Part shown: in pieces, positions 30,049 through 38,900 of the stretch
How the letters are laid out: every line of letters starts with the position of its first letter
Numbering within the stretch: position 1 is the stretch's first letter
NCBI RefSeq assembly: GCF_001641755.2
Contig: NZ_LRFG02000001.1
Coordinates: 682,001-746,000 of the forward strand
Direction: 5' to 3'
Length of the DNA stretch: 64,000 bases
Source: Microbulbifer flavimaris
GTDB lineage: Bacteria > Pseudomonadota > Gammaproteobacteria > Pseudomonadales > Cellvibrionaceae
Notes under the pieces: generated by a model
Told to the model about the DNA's origin: nothing
Databases searched by the model: none
What the model saw: only the letters and a program-made list of their open reading frames with translations
Made by a program: the position numbers and the translations under genes

Positions 30049-31329
30049 TCAGGAGGACCGGGGTTGCGTGGTGTTGAAGGCTGCACCCGCGGCGCTGGTG
30101 ACGCCCTCGATGATGTCCCACTGCGCACCGATCAGGTTGCGCAACCGCATCCACTGGGCATAGAGGGAGTCGTCGATGACCCATTCCTGCTTCAGTAATG
30201 GCTGATACAGGTCGAGGGCGCGCTGGGCGCAATTCTCCATAGAAAAAGACTCCGCGGTCTCAAGGGCGGCCTTGCGGATGGCATCCTGCTCTGCAGTGGA
30301 CTGCCGGTAGAGCCAGTTGATGGCATCCACAAATTCGCGAATGTTTTCATTCATGACAAGGCAGCCATTGATCTGGTCTTTGACCACTTCACGGGTGCCG
30401 TTGGCATCCAGTGCGATAACCGGTGTGCCGGCAGCCATGGCCTCGGTCAGTACCATGCCCTGGGTCTCGCTGGTGGAGGCGAACACGAAGGCGTCCATTG
30501 CCCGGTACGCGTCGCGCTGCGCCGCCCCTTGAAGTGTGCCCGGCATGTGCAACCGATTCGCGAGACCTCGCGAGCGGAAAAGGTTTTCGATGGTCTTGGC
30601 ACTGGGCCCGCTACCTACCAGCAGGAAGTGGCTCTTGCCCTCCTTCTGCATAAATTCCGCGGCCGCGCCGGCAAGAAACTCCAGGTTTTTTTCTGGTGCC
30701 AGGCGGCCCAGATGCCCGAGCAGGAAAGCGTCCTCCGGGATGCCGTATTGCCGTCGGGCTGCGTGACCGTCGGCCGGTTCGAACTGCTCCGCCGCCACAC
30801 CAGTTGGTACCTCGGCGATGGGTGTGGTTACACCGCGAGAGCGGAGCAGCTCGGCGATACTCTGGCTCGGGGCAAAAACAAGGCTGGAGAGATTGGCGTA
30901 CCGGGTCGCGAGCTCGATGACAAAGCGTTTCAGGGCCTGGGAGTCCGCCGGTACGTAATGGGTGTATCGCTCGTAGAGTGTGTGATGGGTAAAGACCAGT
31001 GGCAGTTCGCGCGAGCGGGCGATACGCAGGGCGGTCATACCAAGGAGAAACGGGTGGTGGGAGTGCACGATATCCGGTCGGAAAGCATCAAGCTGTTCGG
31101 TCAGGTCTCCGGAGAATGGCAACGCGACAGAAAAGTCGCTGCCATTGAAGTTCTGCAGGGCGTGGATGCGCAGCACATCTGTTTCGACTGGGTCAAGGTG
31201 GGCAAAAGTCGGTGCCACTACCAATACCCGGTGACCACGCCTGCGGTATTCGGCGCTGAAGGCGGCCACGGAACGGGCAACGCCACCCACGTGGGGCAGG
31301 TAGGTATTGGTGAGCATGACGATGTTCAC
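30049..31329 (-). CDS. GT4 family glycosyltransferase
   Basis: 426 residues, retaining GT-B fold. The N-terminal domain begins with MLTNTYLPHVGGVARSV. The nucleotide-sugar site has GHLGRLAPEKN (Arg209, Lys214), and the E-x7-E motif is Glu288 and Glu296 (ETQGMVLTE). Overall it resembles glucosyl- or mannosyltransferases that act on lipids, such as the diacylglycerol glycosyltransferases, but donor and acceptor are unknown. It is probably a peripheral membrane protein. It begins with GTG, which overlaps the stop of the glycosidase-like gene in a GTGA. Confidence 0.92.
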   Translation of the reverse strand: MNIVMLTNTYLPHVGGVARSVAAFSAEYRRRGHRVLVVAPTFAHLDPVETDVLRIHALQNFNGSDFSVALPFSGDLTEQLDAFRPDIVHSHHPFLLGMTALRIARSRELPLVFTHHTLYERYTHYVPADSQALKRFVIELATRYANLSSLVFAPSQSIAELLRSRGVTTPIAEVPTGVAAEQFEPADGHAARRQYGIPEDAFLLGHLGRLAPEKNLEFLAGAAAEFMQKEGKSHFLLVGSGPSAKTIENLFRSRGLANRLHMPGTLQGAAQRDAYRAMDAFVFASTSETQGMVLTEAMAAGTPVIALDANGTREVVKDQINGCLVMNENIREFVDAINWLYRQSTAEQDAIRKAALETAESFSMENCAQRALDLYQPLLKQEWVIDDSLYAQWMRLRNLIGAQWDIIEGVTSAAGAAFNTTQPRSS

Positions 31330-33572
31330 TGGGCTGTGAGCTCCACGCTGTTCTGACCGTGCTGCACCTCCACCTCATCGTATCCGAGGGCCCTGACTGC
31401 TATCAATGGCTCACCGTGATACCAGTCTGCCTCCCAGGACACCCGGGGGGAGTCGCCGGGATGAATCTCCACTGAAACGATGCCGAATCGTGTCAGCGCA
31501 GGTCCGAAGCGAATTGGCTTTTCTGCGGCGGTATCTGCCAGCCATTCGACCGGTAAACCCCCGGCCAGTACCAACAGGTCTCCCTCTTCCCGGACGAAGC
31601 AGTTTCTCTGCATGGCTACCCATTCCGCCGCTGCCCAGGCGTGCTGGCCGTCACCCATGCAGCCGCCAAAGGAGTGCGGATGAATCGCCTCCGGCCACTG
31701 ACCAGTGGGGGAGGCCAACCGGGCGACGTTGCGCATCAGCTCGACACAGCGCGCATCACCGGCCCTGAGCAGGACCTGCGCGATATGCAGTGTGAGATAG
31801 GCATTGATTCCGGAGTGGATCATGTCCTGGAAAAAGCCACCGCTGACGAAGCATTTCTCCATCAGAAATTCCGCCAGGTCCAGCAGTCGCGGATCCCTTT
31901 CCGGGTAAAGCTGCAGCGGGTAGCCCGCGGCGATGGAGCCGATCGCCCCGGCATCGAGCCGTCGGTTGGGGGAGGCGGGCATCGCTGGGCGACCGAGTCG
32001 CTCCGCACAACCGGCCAGACTGTCATCGATGGTTTTCTGAAAATCGTCAGCCTGGGCGGAGAACGTCTTGCTTTCATCACCGAGGCCGTCGCGGTCACAC
32101 ATGGCCGCCGCTGCCCGCTGGCCGGCCACGCCCCAGAAGTCGTCCCAGTAATAACAGTCGTTGGGGCCCAGGTGTTCGGCGCTGAAGCCCGCCGGCAACA
32201 GACCACCACAGCGAGAACCATCCTTGGATAGTCGTTTAGTGTCTATCCAGCGCGCTCCCCGCAGCATCGGTTCTTGCCAGGCACTCTTGAGCGGTTTGTT
32301 GGTGAGCTGGCAGAACAGGTCAAAGATCCACAATGCCTCCCCATTGGAGTCCCACTCGCCATCCTGCGAGTGGAAAAAACCATCGCGCTTTTGTCTTTTC
32401 GGGAACTGGTCCAGTGCTCGCTCCGCACGCTCCACTAACCCTGCGTGCAATAGAGACTGGATCATGAAGGCCGCATCCCGGAACCAGAAACGCTTGTAGG
32501 TATATGGGCCCGGATAGACATCCTTTGGGGAGTGGAGGACCAGCGTCCGGATCGCCGCATCATACATAAACTGCAGTTTGGAGTCGGGAACCTGCAGGCG
32601 GCAGTGGCCCTTCAGGTTCTCCTGCCAGCTGGGCGGTAATTGAGATTCATGGCGACCCGCCCCGAGCGGAATCTTGACTGAAATATCCAGCGGCTGTCCG
32701 GGCTCAACACGGAACATGGCTGCCGCCGTGGCCATGCCCACCTCACACTCGCCGTGGGTCCTGCCGCCCTCGTTGTCCAGATCCAGGTAAATGTCTCCCT
32801 GCCGGTAATCCGATGCCAGGTGATGCTCCACCGCCCGGTCAAACTCCACGGCAAACTTGTCCTCGACCAGCCATTGCCGGCGATTTTCTCCCAGGCGGAC
32901 TTTGTGCAGGAGGCTGACCCCCTCCGGATTGTAGGGGCGCAACGAAACGACCAGCCAACCCCCGGTGGGGCACTGCCCATTAAGACTGAGGCGGCAAATA
33001 CTGTCGCTGGATTCGCGCTCTACGAGCACGGTCTGCTGTAGTTGAAGATCCCCGAGCGTACTGCCGGTGACCACTGCGATATTGTCCTCGCGAATATCCA
33101 GGCGCTGTTCACAGTCTTTGAGCTTGGCGGGAATCAGGGTTTGCCCGTCACTCCCCATGAGCCAGGCGTCAATGGACCAACCATCGTAATGGGGCGTCAA
33201 CAGGCCGCGGGGATCGACAATGGGCATTTCCTCACAGTCGGGCACACCCACTGCGGTCCAGTTGCGGTGACTGAGGTTGCAGTGGGTGATAGAGAAAGCC
33301 CGGGGAATAAAGGATTCATCCGCCGGGTCGAACTGTCGCTCGACCCAGTAGGGCCAGACCCAGTCCAGGTTGTGCTGAATCACCTTGCTGTTCATCAATG
33401 CCCGGGCGTGAAAGATGACTCCAGCCCGCAGCAGTTCGATGGGCTCCGCGACCTCTGAGGGCTGTGCGAACTGCTGCATCCTTGCCATCACGGAGAGCGG
33501 GTCCAGGAATCCGTGCGAGGTGGCGAACTTGCGAACGAAGAAGCGCCAGGGGAGCCATTTCATCCAGGGCAT
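31326..33572 (-). CDS. Six-hairpin glycosidase-like protein
   Basis: 748 residues and no signal peptide. Residues 50-320 look like a beta-rich N-terminal domain. From about 330 an (alpha/alpha)6 barrel has YTYKRFWFRDAAFM (359-370), EWDSNGEALWIFDLF (406-420) and YYWDDFWGVAGQ (474-485). These are the hallmarks of GH15- or GH63-type and amylo-alpha-1,6-glucosidase-like enzymes, with acidic residues Asp366, Glu406 and Glu412 as candidates for catalysis. It likely hydrolyses or binds an alpha-glycoside in the cytosol. It begins with ATG sharing one base with the VTT gene stop (TGATG). Confidence 0.82.
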   Translation of the reverse strand: MPWMKWLPWRFFVRKFATSHGFLDPLSVMARMQQFAQPSEVAEPIELLRAGVIFHARALMNSKVIQHNLDWVWPYWVERQFDPADESFIPRAFSITHCNLSHRNWTAVGVPDCEEMPIVDPRGLLTPHYDGWSIDAWLMGSDGQTLIPAKLKDCEQRLDIREDNIAVVTGSTLGDLQLQQTVLVERESSDSICRLSLNGQCPTGGWLVVSLRPYNPEGVSLLHKVRLGENRRQWLVEDKFAVEFDRAVEHHLASDYRQGDIYLDLDNEGGRTHGECEVGMATAAAMFRVEPGQPLDISVKIPLGAGRHESQLPPSWQENLKGHCRLQVPDSKLQFMYDAAIRTLVLHSPKDVYPGPYTYKRFWFRDAAFMIQSLLHAGLVERAERALDQFPKRQKRDGFFHSQDGEWDSNGEALWIFDLFCQLTNKPLKSAWQEPMLRGARWIDTKRLSKDGSRCGGLLPAGFSAEHLGPNDCYYWDDFWGVAGQRAAAAMCDRDGLGDESKTFSAQADDFQKTIDDSLAGCAERLGRPAMPASPNRRLDAGAIGSIAAGYPLQLYPERDPRLLDLAEFLMEKCFVSGGFFQDMIHSGINAYLTLHIAQVLLRAGDARCVELMRNVARLASPTGQWPEAIHPHSFGGCMGDGQHAWAAAEWVAMQRNCFVREEGDLLVLAGGLPVEWLADTAAEKPIRFGPALTRFGIVSVEIHPGDSPRVSWEADWYHGEPLIAVRALGYDEVEVQHGQNSVELTAQ

Positions 33573-34282
33573 CAGAGATCCTCTTCCTCAATTTTTTCTG
33601 CCAGCGCACGGCGGGCCATGCGGGTGAGACCGATCAGGGCGATGACTGCCAGCACAAATCCCAAACCATACAGTGCCCACTGCACGGGTGTCCTTTCCGC
33701 GCCAGTCTGTCCCAGGGTCGCCAGATCGGCTGCAATGGAGCCTACATACACACTATTGACCGTTAATGGGATAATTCCGAAGAAATTACCGATCACGAAA
33801 TCCTTGAGGCGCACCGGCGTCAGTCCAAAAAAGTAGTTCGATAATTTGAACGGAAAAAGTGGCACCAGACGGGTAAACATGATCATGCGCCAGCCCTCCC
33901 TGCGCATGACTTCTCCCAGGTTTGGCGGCCGAACATGGGACATCAGCCATCGTGAGGGACGCTCACCAAACAGATAGCGCGCAATGAGGAAGGCAAGGGT
34001 GGCCCCCAGGGTCGTACCGATCACAACGAACAAAGTGCCTTTCACCACACCAAAGACAAATCCCGCGCCCATGGTGAAGATGACACCGGGCGCGAGTGCC
34101 ACAACTGCCAGGGCCATGATCAGAATAAACAGCAGGCTTGCTTGCCACCCCTTGCTGTCGAGCCACTGCAATAGCTCGATTAACTGGTCGTCCAGGTCAA
34201 AATACAACAGTAGCCCGATCGCGAGTGTCACAATCAGCACACAGCCTGCAAGAAACAATATATATCTATTCTTTGCCGTCAT
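33572..34282 (-). CDS. VTT-domain (TVP38/TMEM64, DedA-like) membrane protein
   Basis: 236 residues with five or six hydrophobic segments. The VTT signature runs through GVIFTMGAGFVFGVVKGTLF, then FTRLVPLFPFKLSNYFFGL and FVIGNFFGIIP. DedA/VTT proteins act as lipid scramblases or flippases, and some move undecaprenyl phosphate or phosphatidylethanolamine. It is the first gene of the four-gene operon, and the next start codon shares a base with its stop. Ribosome site weak. Confidence 0.9.
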   Translation of the reverse strand: MTAKNRYILFLAGCVLIVTLAIGLLLYFDLDDQLIELLQWLDSKGWQASLLFILIMALAVVALAPGVIFTMGAGFVFGVVKGTLFVVIGTTLGATLAFLIARYLFGERPSRWLMSHVRPPNLGEVMRREGWRMIMFTRLVPLFPFKLSNYFFGLTPVRLKDFVIGNFFGIIPLTVNSVYVGSIAADLATLGQTGAERTPVQWALYGLGFVLAVIALIGLTRMARRALAEKIEEEDL

Positions 34283-34683
34283 TATGCCGTTTTGGAATGA
34301 CTCCGGAGGGTGGGTTGTAGCCTTTCACGTTAAAGACTAGACAACGCCTTGCAAGCTCGTTCGGTGGTAGCTCCACGCTTGCGACTAAATCGAACCGGCG
34401 CCATGCCCCTGCTTTTTCTTCAAGCGAACTCAGTACGGGCCGTGCCCATACAAGTATTCACTACTGTGCGCTCGACGAGAGAGACGGGGAGATGTGGGAG
34501 TGAGCAGCGAAGATTAGGCATGTCCGGTTACAAAATATCGCTTGCTGGAGCTCTCGGCCGGAAGTTTCAACCGCCCCTCAAATGGAGGTCGCGCCAGCCT
34601 GTGCTGGAATATTGAAAATAAGTTTGGGTCACATATAACTAATCTTTAGGAAAAATTTCTTTGTTCAGCTGCAATGATGATTC
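34283..34683. other. Divergent intergenic region upstream of the envelope operon
   Basis: About 400 bases between the VTT gene and the porin-like gene. The right end is AT-rich (34610-34680) and is the likely promoter region of the porin-like gene. I find no clear PHO box or other known operator. An 88-codon plus-strand frame here has basic, coding-unlike composition and is rejected. Confidence 0.5.
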
Positions 34684-35469
34684 ATGGAAGAGTTTATGTG
34701 GAATTTAAAAACGAGACGTGTCCCCTGGTCTGTGTTGGGCCTGTGGTTCCTGGGCTTCTTCTTCCCGCTGCATTGCTGGGCGGAGGCTACGGGAGAGCCG
34801 GAACCTGAGGTAGAGAACTCCCTTGGCACCTTTGGCGGTAGTGTTCTGCTGTCTTCAAACTACATGTTTCGCAGTATCTCCAATTCGAATGATGGGCCGC
34901 AGGTGCAGGGGGATATCAATTGGTCCCATGATGTAGGATTCTATGCCGGGCTCTGGGCATCGAATACCAACTTTGGCGGGCCTGGCAACAGCATGGAGCT
35001 AGACCCTTACATCGGTTTTGCCGGTAACTTTGGCGAGAGTGACTTCAGTTTCGACATCGGCTACTGGTCCTACAACTATCCGAAATCCGCATTTGATCTC
35101 GACTATGGGGAGATCTATGTCTACGTCACCTATACCAAAGACAAGTTCTCCATCACACCCAGTGTCTGGTATGCGGAAAACTACTTCGGCGAAGACTTCC
35201 TCGACGATGTCAGTGGAATTGCCTACGAGGTGACATTGGCGTACCAGTTCCCCAAAAATGTATCGGCTTCCCTGAGAGTCGGTGAGCAGGCTTTTGACTC
35301 CTCCTTCGACTACCTGGATTTCGTCTACTGGGATGTGGGCATCGACTGGGCCATTGAGGACTGGAGTATTGGTCTGCGCTGGCACGACACCGACGGCGTC
35401 GACCCATTCCTGGCCAGCCGTAAGCTCACTGATGGAGAGTTTGTGCTCGGAATTACCCGCAACTTCTGA
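34684..35469 (+). CDS. TorF-like putative outer-membrane porin
   Basis: About 261 residues. A signal peptide with hydrophobic core SVLGLWFLGFFFPLHCWAEA is followed by alternating beta strands rich in Tyr, Trp, Asp and Gly (GSVLLSSNYMFRSISNSNDGPQ, FYAGLWASN), ending with a C-terminal aromatic residue (LGITRNF), as in outer-membrane barrels. It fits the family annotated as TorF family putative porin. The start could be the ATG at 34684 or the one at 34696; a GGAA lies six bases before the latter. It stands alone upstream of betB, on the same strand, after a gap of about 100 bases. Confidence 0.85.
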   Translation: MEEFMWNLKTRRVPWSVLGLWFLGFFFPLHCWAEATGEPEPEVENSLGTFGGSVLLSSNYMFRSISNSNDGPQVQGDINWSHDVGFYAGLWASNTNFGGPGNSMELDPYIGFAGNFGESDFSFDIGYWSYNYPKSAFDLDYGEIYVYVTYTKDKFSITPSVWYAENYFGEDFLDDVSGIAYEVTLAYQFPKNVSASLRVGEQAFDSSFDYLDFVYWDVGIDWAIEDWSIGLRWHDTDGVDPFLASRKLTDGEFVLGITRNF

Positions 35470-35567
35470 GGTGTTGGACGGCTTAGCTCCTCTAGATACC
35501 AATTAGACACCAATACCGTAAAAGCCCCTTTTAAGGCGCCAAAAAATCTATTCCCTGGAGACGCCCC

Positions 35568-37031
35568 ATGTCGGAACTGGATGATCGACTGTTATGGATA
35601 CATGGAAAGTATGTTGAGCCTGCGGGAGGGGAGTATTTTGAATCGATCAACCCCGCCTCCGGTGCGGTGATCTGCAGAGTGGCCCTGGCCGGAAAGGAGG
35701 ATGTGGAACGGGCGATCCAGTCGGCACGTGAAGGGCAGGCTGAGTGGGCAGGCATGTCCGGTGCTGAGCGGGGTCGCATACTGGTGCGCACGGCATACCT
35801 GCTCAGGGAACACTGTGATGAGCTGGCACGGCTGGAGTCCCTCGATGGAGGAAAGCCCCTGGCCGAGACCCCGGAGGCGGATGTGGGTTCTGCGGCGGAC
35901 TGTCTCGAATATTTCGGCGGACAGGCGGCGTCATTGCAGGGAGAGTATCAGGACGTGCCGGGTGGTTTCTTCTACACGCGACCGGAGCCGCTTGGTATCT
36001 GTGCCGGTATCGGTGCCTGGAACTACCCCCTGCAGATTGCCGCCTGGAAGGCCGCACCGGCGCTGGCTGCAGGCAATGCCATGGTGTTCAAACCCGCCGA
36101 ACTGACCCCTCTGTCCGCCCTGCGCCTTGCAGAGCTATTTAAAGAGGTCGGTTTGCCCGACGGTGTCTTCAATGTGGTTCAGGGCTTTGCCGAGACAGGG
36201 AAGTCCCTCACGACGCATCCTGCAGTCGCTAAAGTCTCCCTGACCGGGGAGGTGGGGACCGGAAAGGTCGTGATGAAAGCTGCAGCGGACACTCTCAAAT
36301 CCGTGACCCTGGAGCTGGGTGGAAAATCCCCGCTGATCGTGTTTGATGATGCGCACCTCGATAACGCCGTCGGGGCGGCAATGCTCGGAAACTTCTACAC
36401 ACAGGGGCAGATTTGCACCAACAGCACCCGGGTATTTGTTCACGAAAAGATCAAGAGTGCCTTTGTTGAGAAGTTGGTAGCCAGGACCAAAAAGCTGAAG
36501 CTTGGTGATCCGCTCGATGCAAGCACGGATGTAGGCCCGATGATCAGTGCGGACCATATGCAGAGTGTCCTGGACTACATGGAAAAAGGTAAAGAGGAGG
36601 GCGGTAAGGTACTGGTTGGTGGAGGCCGGGCCGATGTGTCGGGTTATGAAAAGGGCAACTTCGTGCAACCGACCATTTTTGACGGCCTCACCGATGACAT
36701 GACCATCGTGCAGGAGGAAATATTTGGCCCGGTGCTCTCAATACTCACTTTTACTGACGAAGAGGAAGTGCTGAAACGGGCCAACAGCACGGAGTTTGGA
36801 CTGGCTGGCGGGGTGTTTACCAGCGATATCCAGCGCGCCCACCGCGTTGCGGCCGGCATCGAGGCCGGCATAGTCTGGATCAATGCCTACAATTTGACGC
36901 CTGTGGAGATGCCGTTTGGCGGCTTCAAACAGTCGGGAATTGGCAAAGAGAACAGCCGGCGGGCGTTTGAGCATTACGCCAAGTTCAAGACCGTTTATGT
37001 GGCTGAGGGCGATGTAGACGCCCCTTACTAG
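35568..37031 (+). CDS. betB: Betaine aldehyde dehydrogenase
   Basis: Oxidises betaine aldehyde to glycine betaine with NAD(P). 487 residues, the family length. Catalytic Asn152 (AWNYP), Glu249 (LELGGKSP) and Cys283 (GQICTN). The start ATG at 35568 is preceded by GGAGA. The gene converges on betA, so the two are separate units rather than the single bet operon known in E. coli. Confidence 0.95.
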   Translation: MSELDDRLLWIHGKYVEPAGGEYFESINPASGAVICRVALAGKEDVERAIQSAREGQAEWAGMSGAERGRILVRTAYLLREHCDELARLESLDGGKPLAETPEADVGSAADCLEYFGGQAASLQGEYQDVPGGFFYTRPEPLGICAGIGAWNYPLQIAAWKAAPALAAGNAMVFKPAELTPLSALRLAELFKEVGLPDGVFNVVQGFAETGKSLTTHPAVAKVSLTGEVGTGKVVMKAAADTLKSVTLELGGKSPLIVFDDAHLDNAVGAAMLGNFYTQGQICTNSTRVFVHEKIKSAFVEKLVARTKKLKLGDPLDASTDVGPMISADHMQSVLDYMEKGKEEGGKVLVGGGRADVSGYEKGNFVQPTIFDGLTDDMTIVQEEIFGPVLSILTFTDEEEVLKRANSTEFGLAGGVFTSDIQRAHRVAAGIEAGIVWINAYNLTPVEMPFGGFKQSGIGKENSRRAFEHYAKFKTVYVAEGDVDAPY

Positions 37032-37170
37032 CCTCAGCTGGTTCTCTTGTGCCTACCCGATACTCTTGTGCTGCTGGGCTACAGGGGCGGGCTCGAAGTG
37101 CCAGGTTTTCATCCGGCAGCTCCTGACTGTGAATGCTCGTTCCCAGGTCGCCTGGTAAAAGTGCCTTATT

Positions 37171-37200
37171 GAAATCGCCCTATTTCAAGAGGGCTATTTC
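37171..37200. terminator. Inverted repeat between betB and betA (candidate bidirectional terminator)
   Basis: GAAAT, C, GCCCT, eight-base loop, AGGGC, T, ATTTC. It overlaps the last codons of betA. No T-run of more than three follows, so the role is inferred from the convergent gene ends. Confidence 0.4.
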
Positions 37201-38891
37201 AGCGGTCGTTGGGGTTCACCTTCTCTCTGGCGATCTTCCCATGACTTGGCAGCATAGCTGTCCGCTTCAGATGGCGGCAGCAATCCCTTGCCGAGTACAT
37301 GATCAGCGCCTTTTTCACCAATCATGATGGTAGGAGCGTTCAGGTTGCCATTGGTCACCGTCGGCATGATCGAGGAATCGATCACGCGGAGTTGTTCAAT
37401 ACCGTGTACCCGGCACTCCGGATCGACCACGGCCATTTCATCAGTGCCCATCCGACAGCTACCTGCGGGATGGTAAGCAGTTTCTGAAGACTCGGCGAGC
37501 CAGTTGTCAATTTCATCGTCTGACTGGACATCCGGGCCCGGGGCAATCTCTCGCCCACGATAGGGGTCCATGGCTTCCTGGGCGAATATCTCGCGGGTGA
37601 AGTGAAGGGCCGAGCGAAATGCCTGCTTGTCCTCTTCCCGATGAAAATAATTGAAAACCATTTCCGGAGCCTGGGCCGGATCTGCAGACTTGAGTTTGAC
37701 CCAGCCCCGGCTGAGTGGTTTGTTGCAACCCAGGTGAACTTGAAAACCATGCCCCTTGACGGCACTGGAGCCGTCATAGGCAATAGCGCCGGCCAGAAAA
37801 TGGTATTGCACGTCGGGCCACTTGAGCCCGGCGCGGGAGCGGATATAGCCATTGGACTCGAAGTGATTGGTGGCCCCGAGGCCCCGCTTGAAAAGTAGCC
37901 AGTTGATCCCGATCCAGGCTTTACCGAGTGGCCCAAGCCAACCGTTGAGTGTGATTTTCTGTTTGCATTCCTGTTGCACCCATACTTCCAGGTGGTCTTG
38001 CAGGTTCTGTCCTACCCCGGGCAGGTCGTGGACAACCTCGATCCCATGTTCTTTCAGGTGTTCCGCTGGACCGATCCCGGACAGCATAAGCAGCTTGGGG
38101 GAGTTGAAGGCGCTGGCAGAAAGAATAACTTCACGCTGCGCTCGCGCGCGGAATGTCTTTCCACCCTGTCGATATTCGACCCCGACGGCGCGCTTGCCAT
38201 CCATGATCACTCTGGTGGTGAGCGCGTGCATCTTTAGCGTCAGGTTACTGCGCTGGAGGGCTGGTTTCAGGTAGGCGAGCGCGGTGGAGCAGCGAACGCC
38301 ATCGCGCACCGACATATCCATCTTGCCAAAGCCTTCCTGGCGGTATCCGTTATAGTCTTCTGTGAACCCGTAACCCGCTTGCTTGCCGGCTTCGATGAAT
38401 GCCCGGTAAAGCGGGTTTTGCATATTGTTGCCGTTACAGGTTGTGATCGGCCCTTTGCCGCCGCGATAGTCGTCGGCGCCGTAGACACAGGTTTCTGCCC
38501 GGCGAAAATAGGGCAACACGTCGGTGTAGCCCCAGCCATTTGCCCCGTGATCAGCCCACTCCTCGAAATCACCCGCACAGCCGCGCACAAAGGCCATACC
38601 ATTAATGGAGGAGGAGCCACCGATGACTTTACCCCTTGCCTGATGAATCCTCCTTCCGTGCAGACCAGGCTCTGGCTCGGTGTAAAACTCCCAGTCGTAT
38701 TTCGGCATATTCAGCGGAATCGAAAAGGCAGAGGGCATCCGGATAAAAATGGAATTGTCTTTACCCCCGAACTCCAGCAGCAGCAGGCTGTGATCCTTGT
38801 TTTCGGTCAGGCGGTTGGCCAGCACCGAGCCGGCTGAGCCTGCACCGACAACGATGTAGTCAAACGTCTGGTCGAACTGCTCTTCAGTCAT
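37194..38891 (-). CDS. betA: Choline dehydrogenase (GMC oxidoreductase)
   Basis: FAD enzyme that oxidises choline to betaine aldehyde, usually at the inner face of the inner membrane. 565 residues. FAD-binding GAGSAGSV (16-23), GMC signatures GKVIGGSSSINGMAFVRG and ILSASAFNSPKLLMLSGIGP, and the catalytic His in YHPAGSCRMG. It ends in a C-terminal basic tail. Starts at ATG 38891. It lies 9 bases after betT on the same strand and is surely cotranscribed with it. Confidence 0.95.
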   Translation of the reverse strand: MTEEQFDQTFDYIVVGAGSAGSVLANRLTENKDHSLLLLEFGGKDNSIFIRMPSAFSIPLNMPKYDWEFYTEPEPGLHGRRIHQARGKVIGGSSSINGMAFVRGCAGDFEEWADHGANGWGYTDVLPYFRRAETCVYGADDYRGGKGPITTCNGNNMQNPLYRAFIEAGKQAGYGFTEDYNGYRQEGFGKMDMSVRDGVRCSTALAYLKPALQRSNLTLKMHALTTRVIMDGKRAVGVEYRQGGKTFRARAQREVILSASAFNSPKLLMLSGIGPAEHLKEHGIEVVHDLPGVGQNLQDHLEVWVQQECKQKITLNGWLGPLGKAWIGINWLLFKRGLGATNHFESNGYIRSRAGLKWPDVQYHFLAGAIAYDGSSAVKGHGFQVHLGCNKPLSRGWVKLKSADPAQAPEMVFNYFHREEDKQAFRSALHFTREIFAQEAMDPYRGREIAPGPDVQSDDEIDNWLAESSETAYHPAGSCRMGTDEMAVVDPECRVHGIEQLRVIDSSIMPTVTNGNLNAPTIMIGEKGADHVLGKGLLPPSEADSYAAKSWEDRQREGEPQRPLK

Positions 38892-38900
38892 CGGCTTTCC

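Noticed and set aside
34283-34400. PHO box upstream of the envelope operon
   Set aside because: Phosphate control would suit the lipid-remodelling idea, but no convincing pair of CTGTCAT repeats is present.
34349-34615. 88-codon plus-strand frame in the gap before the porin-like gene
   Set aside because: Basic, Arg-rich, no ribosome site, no family resemblance.
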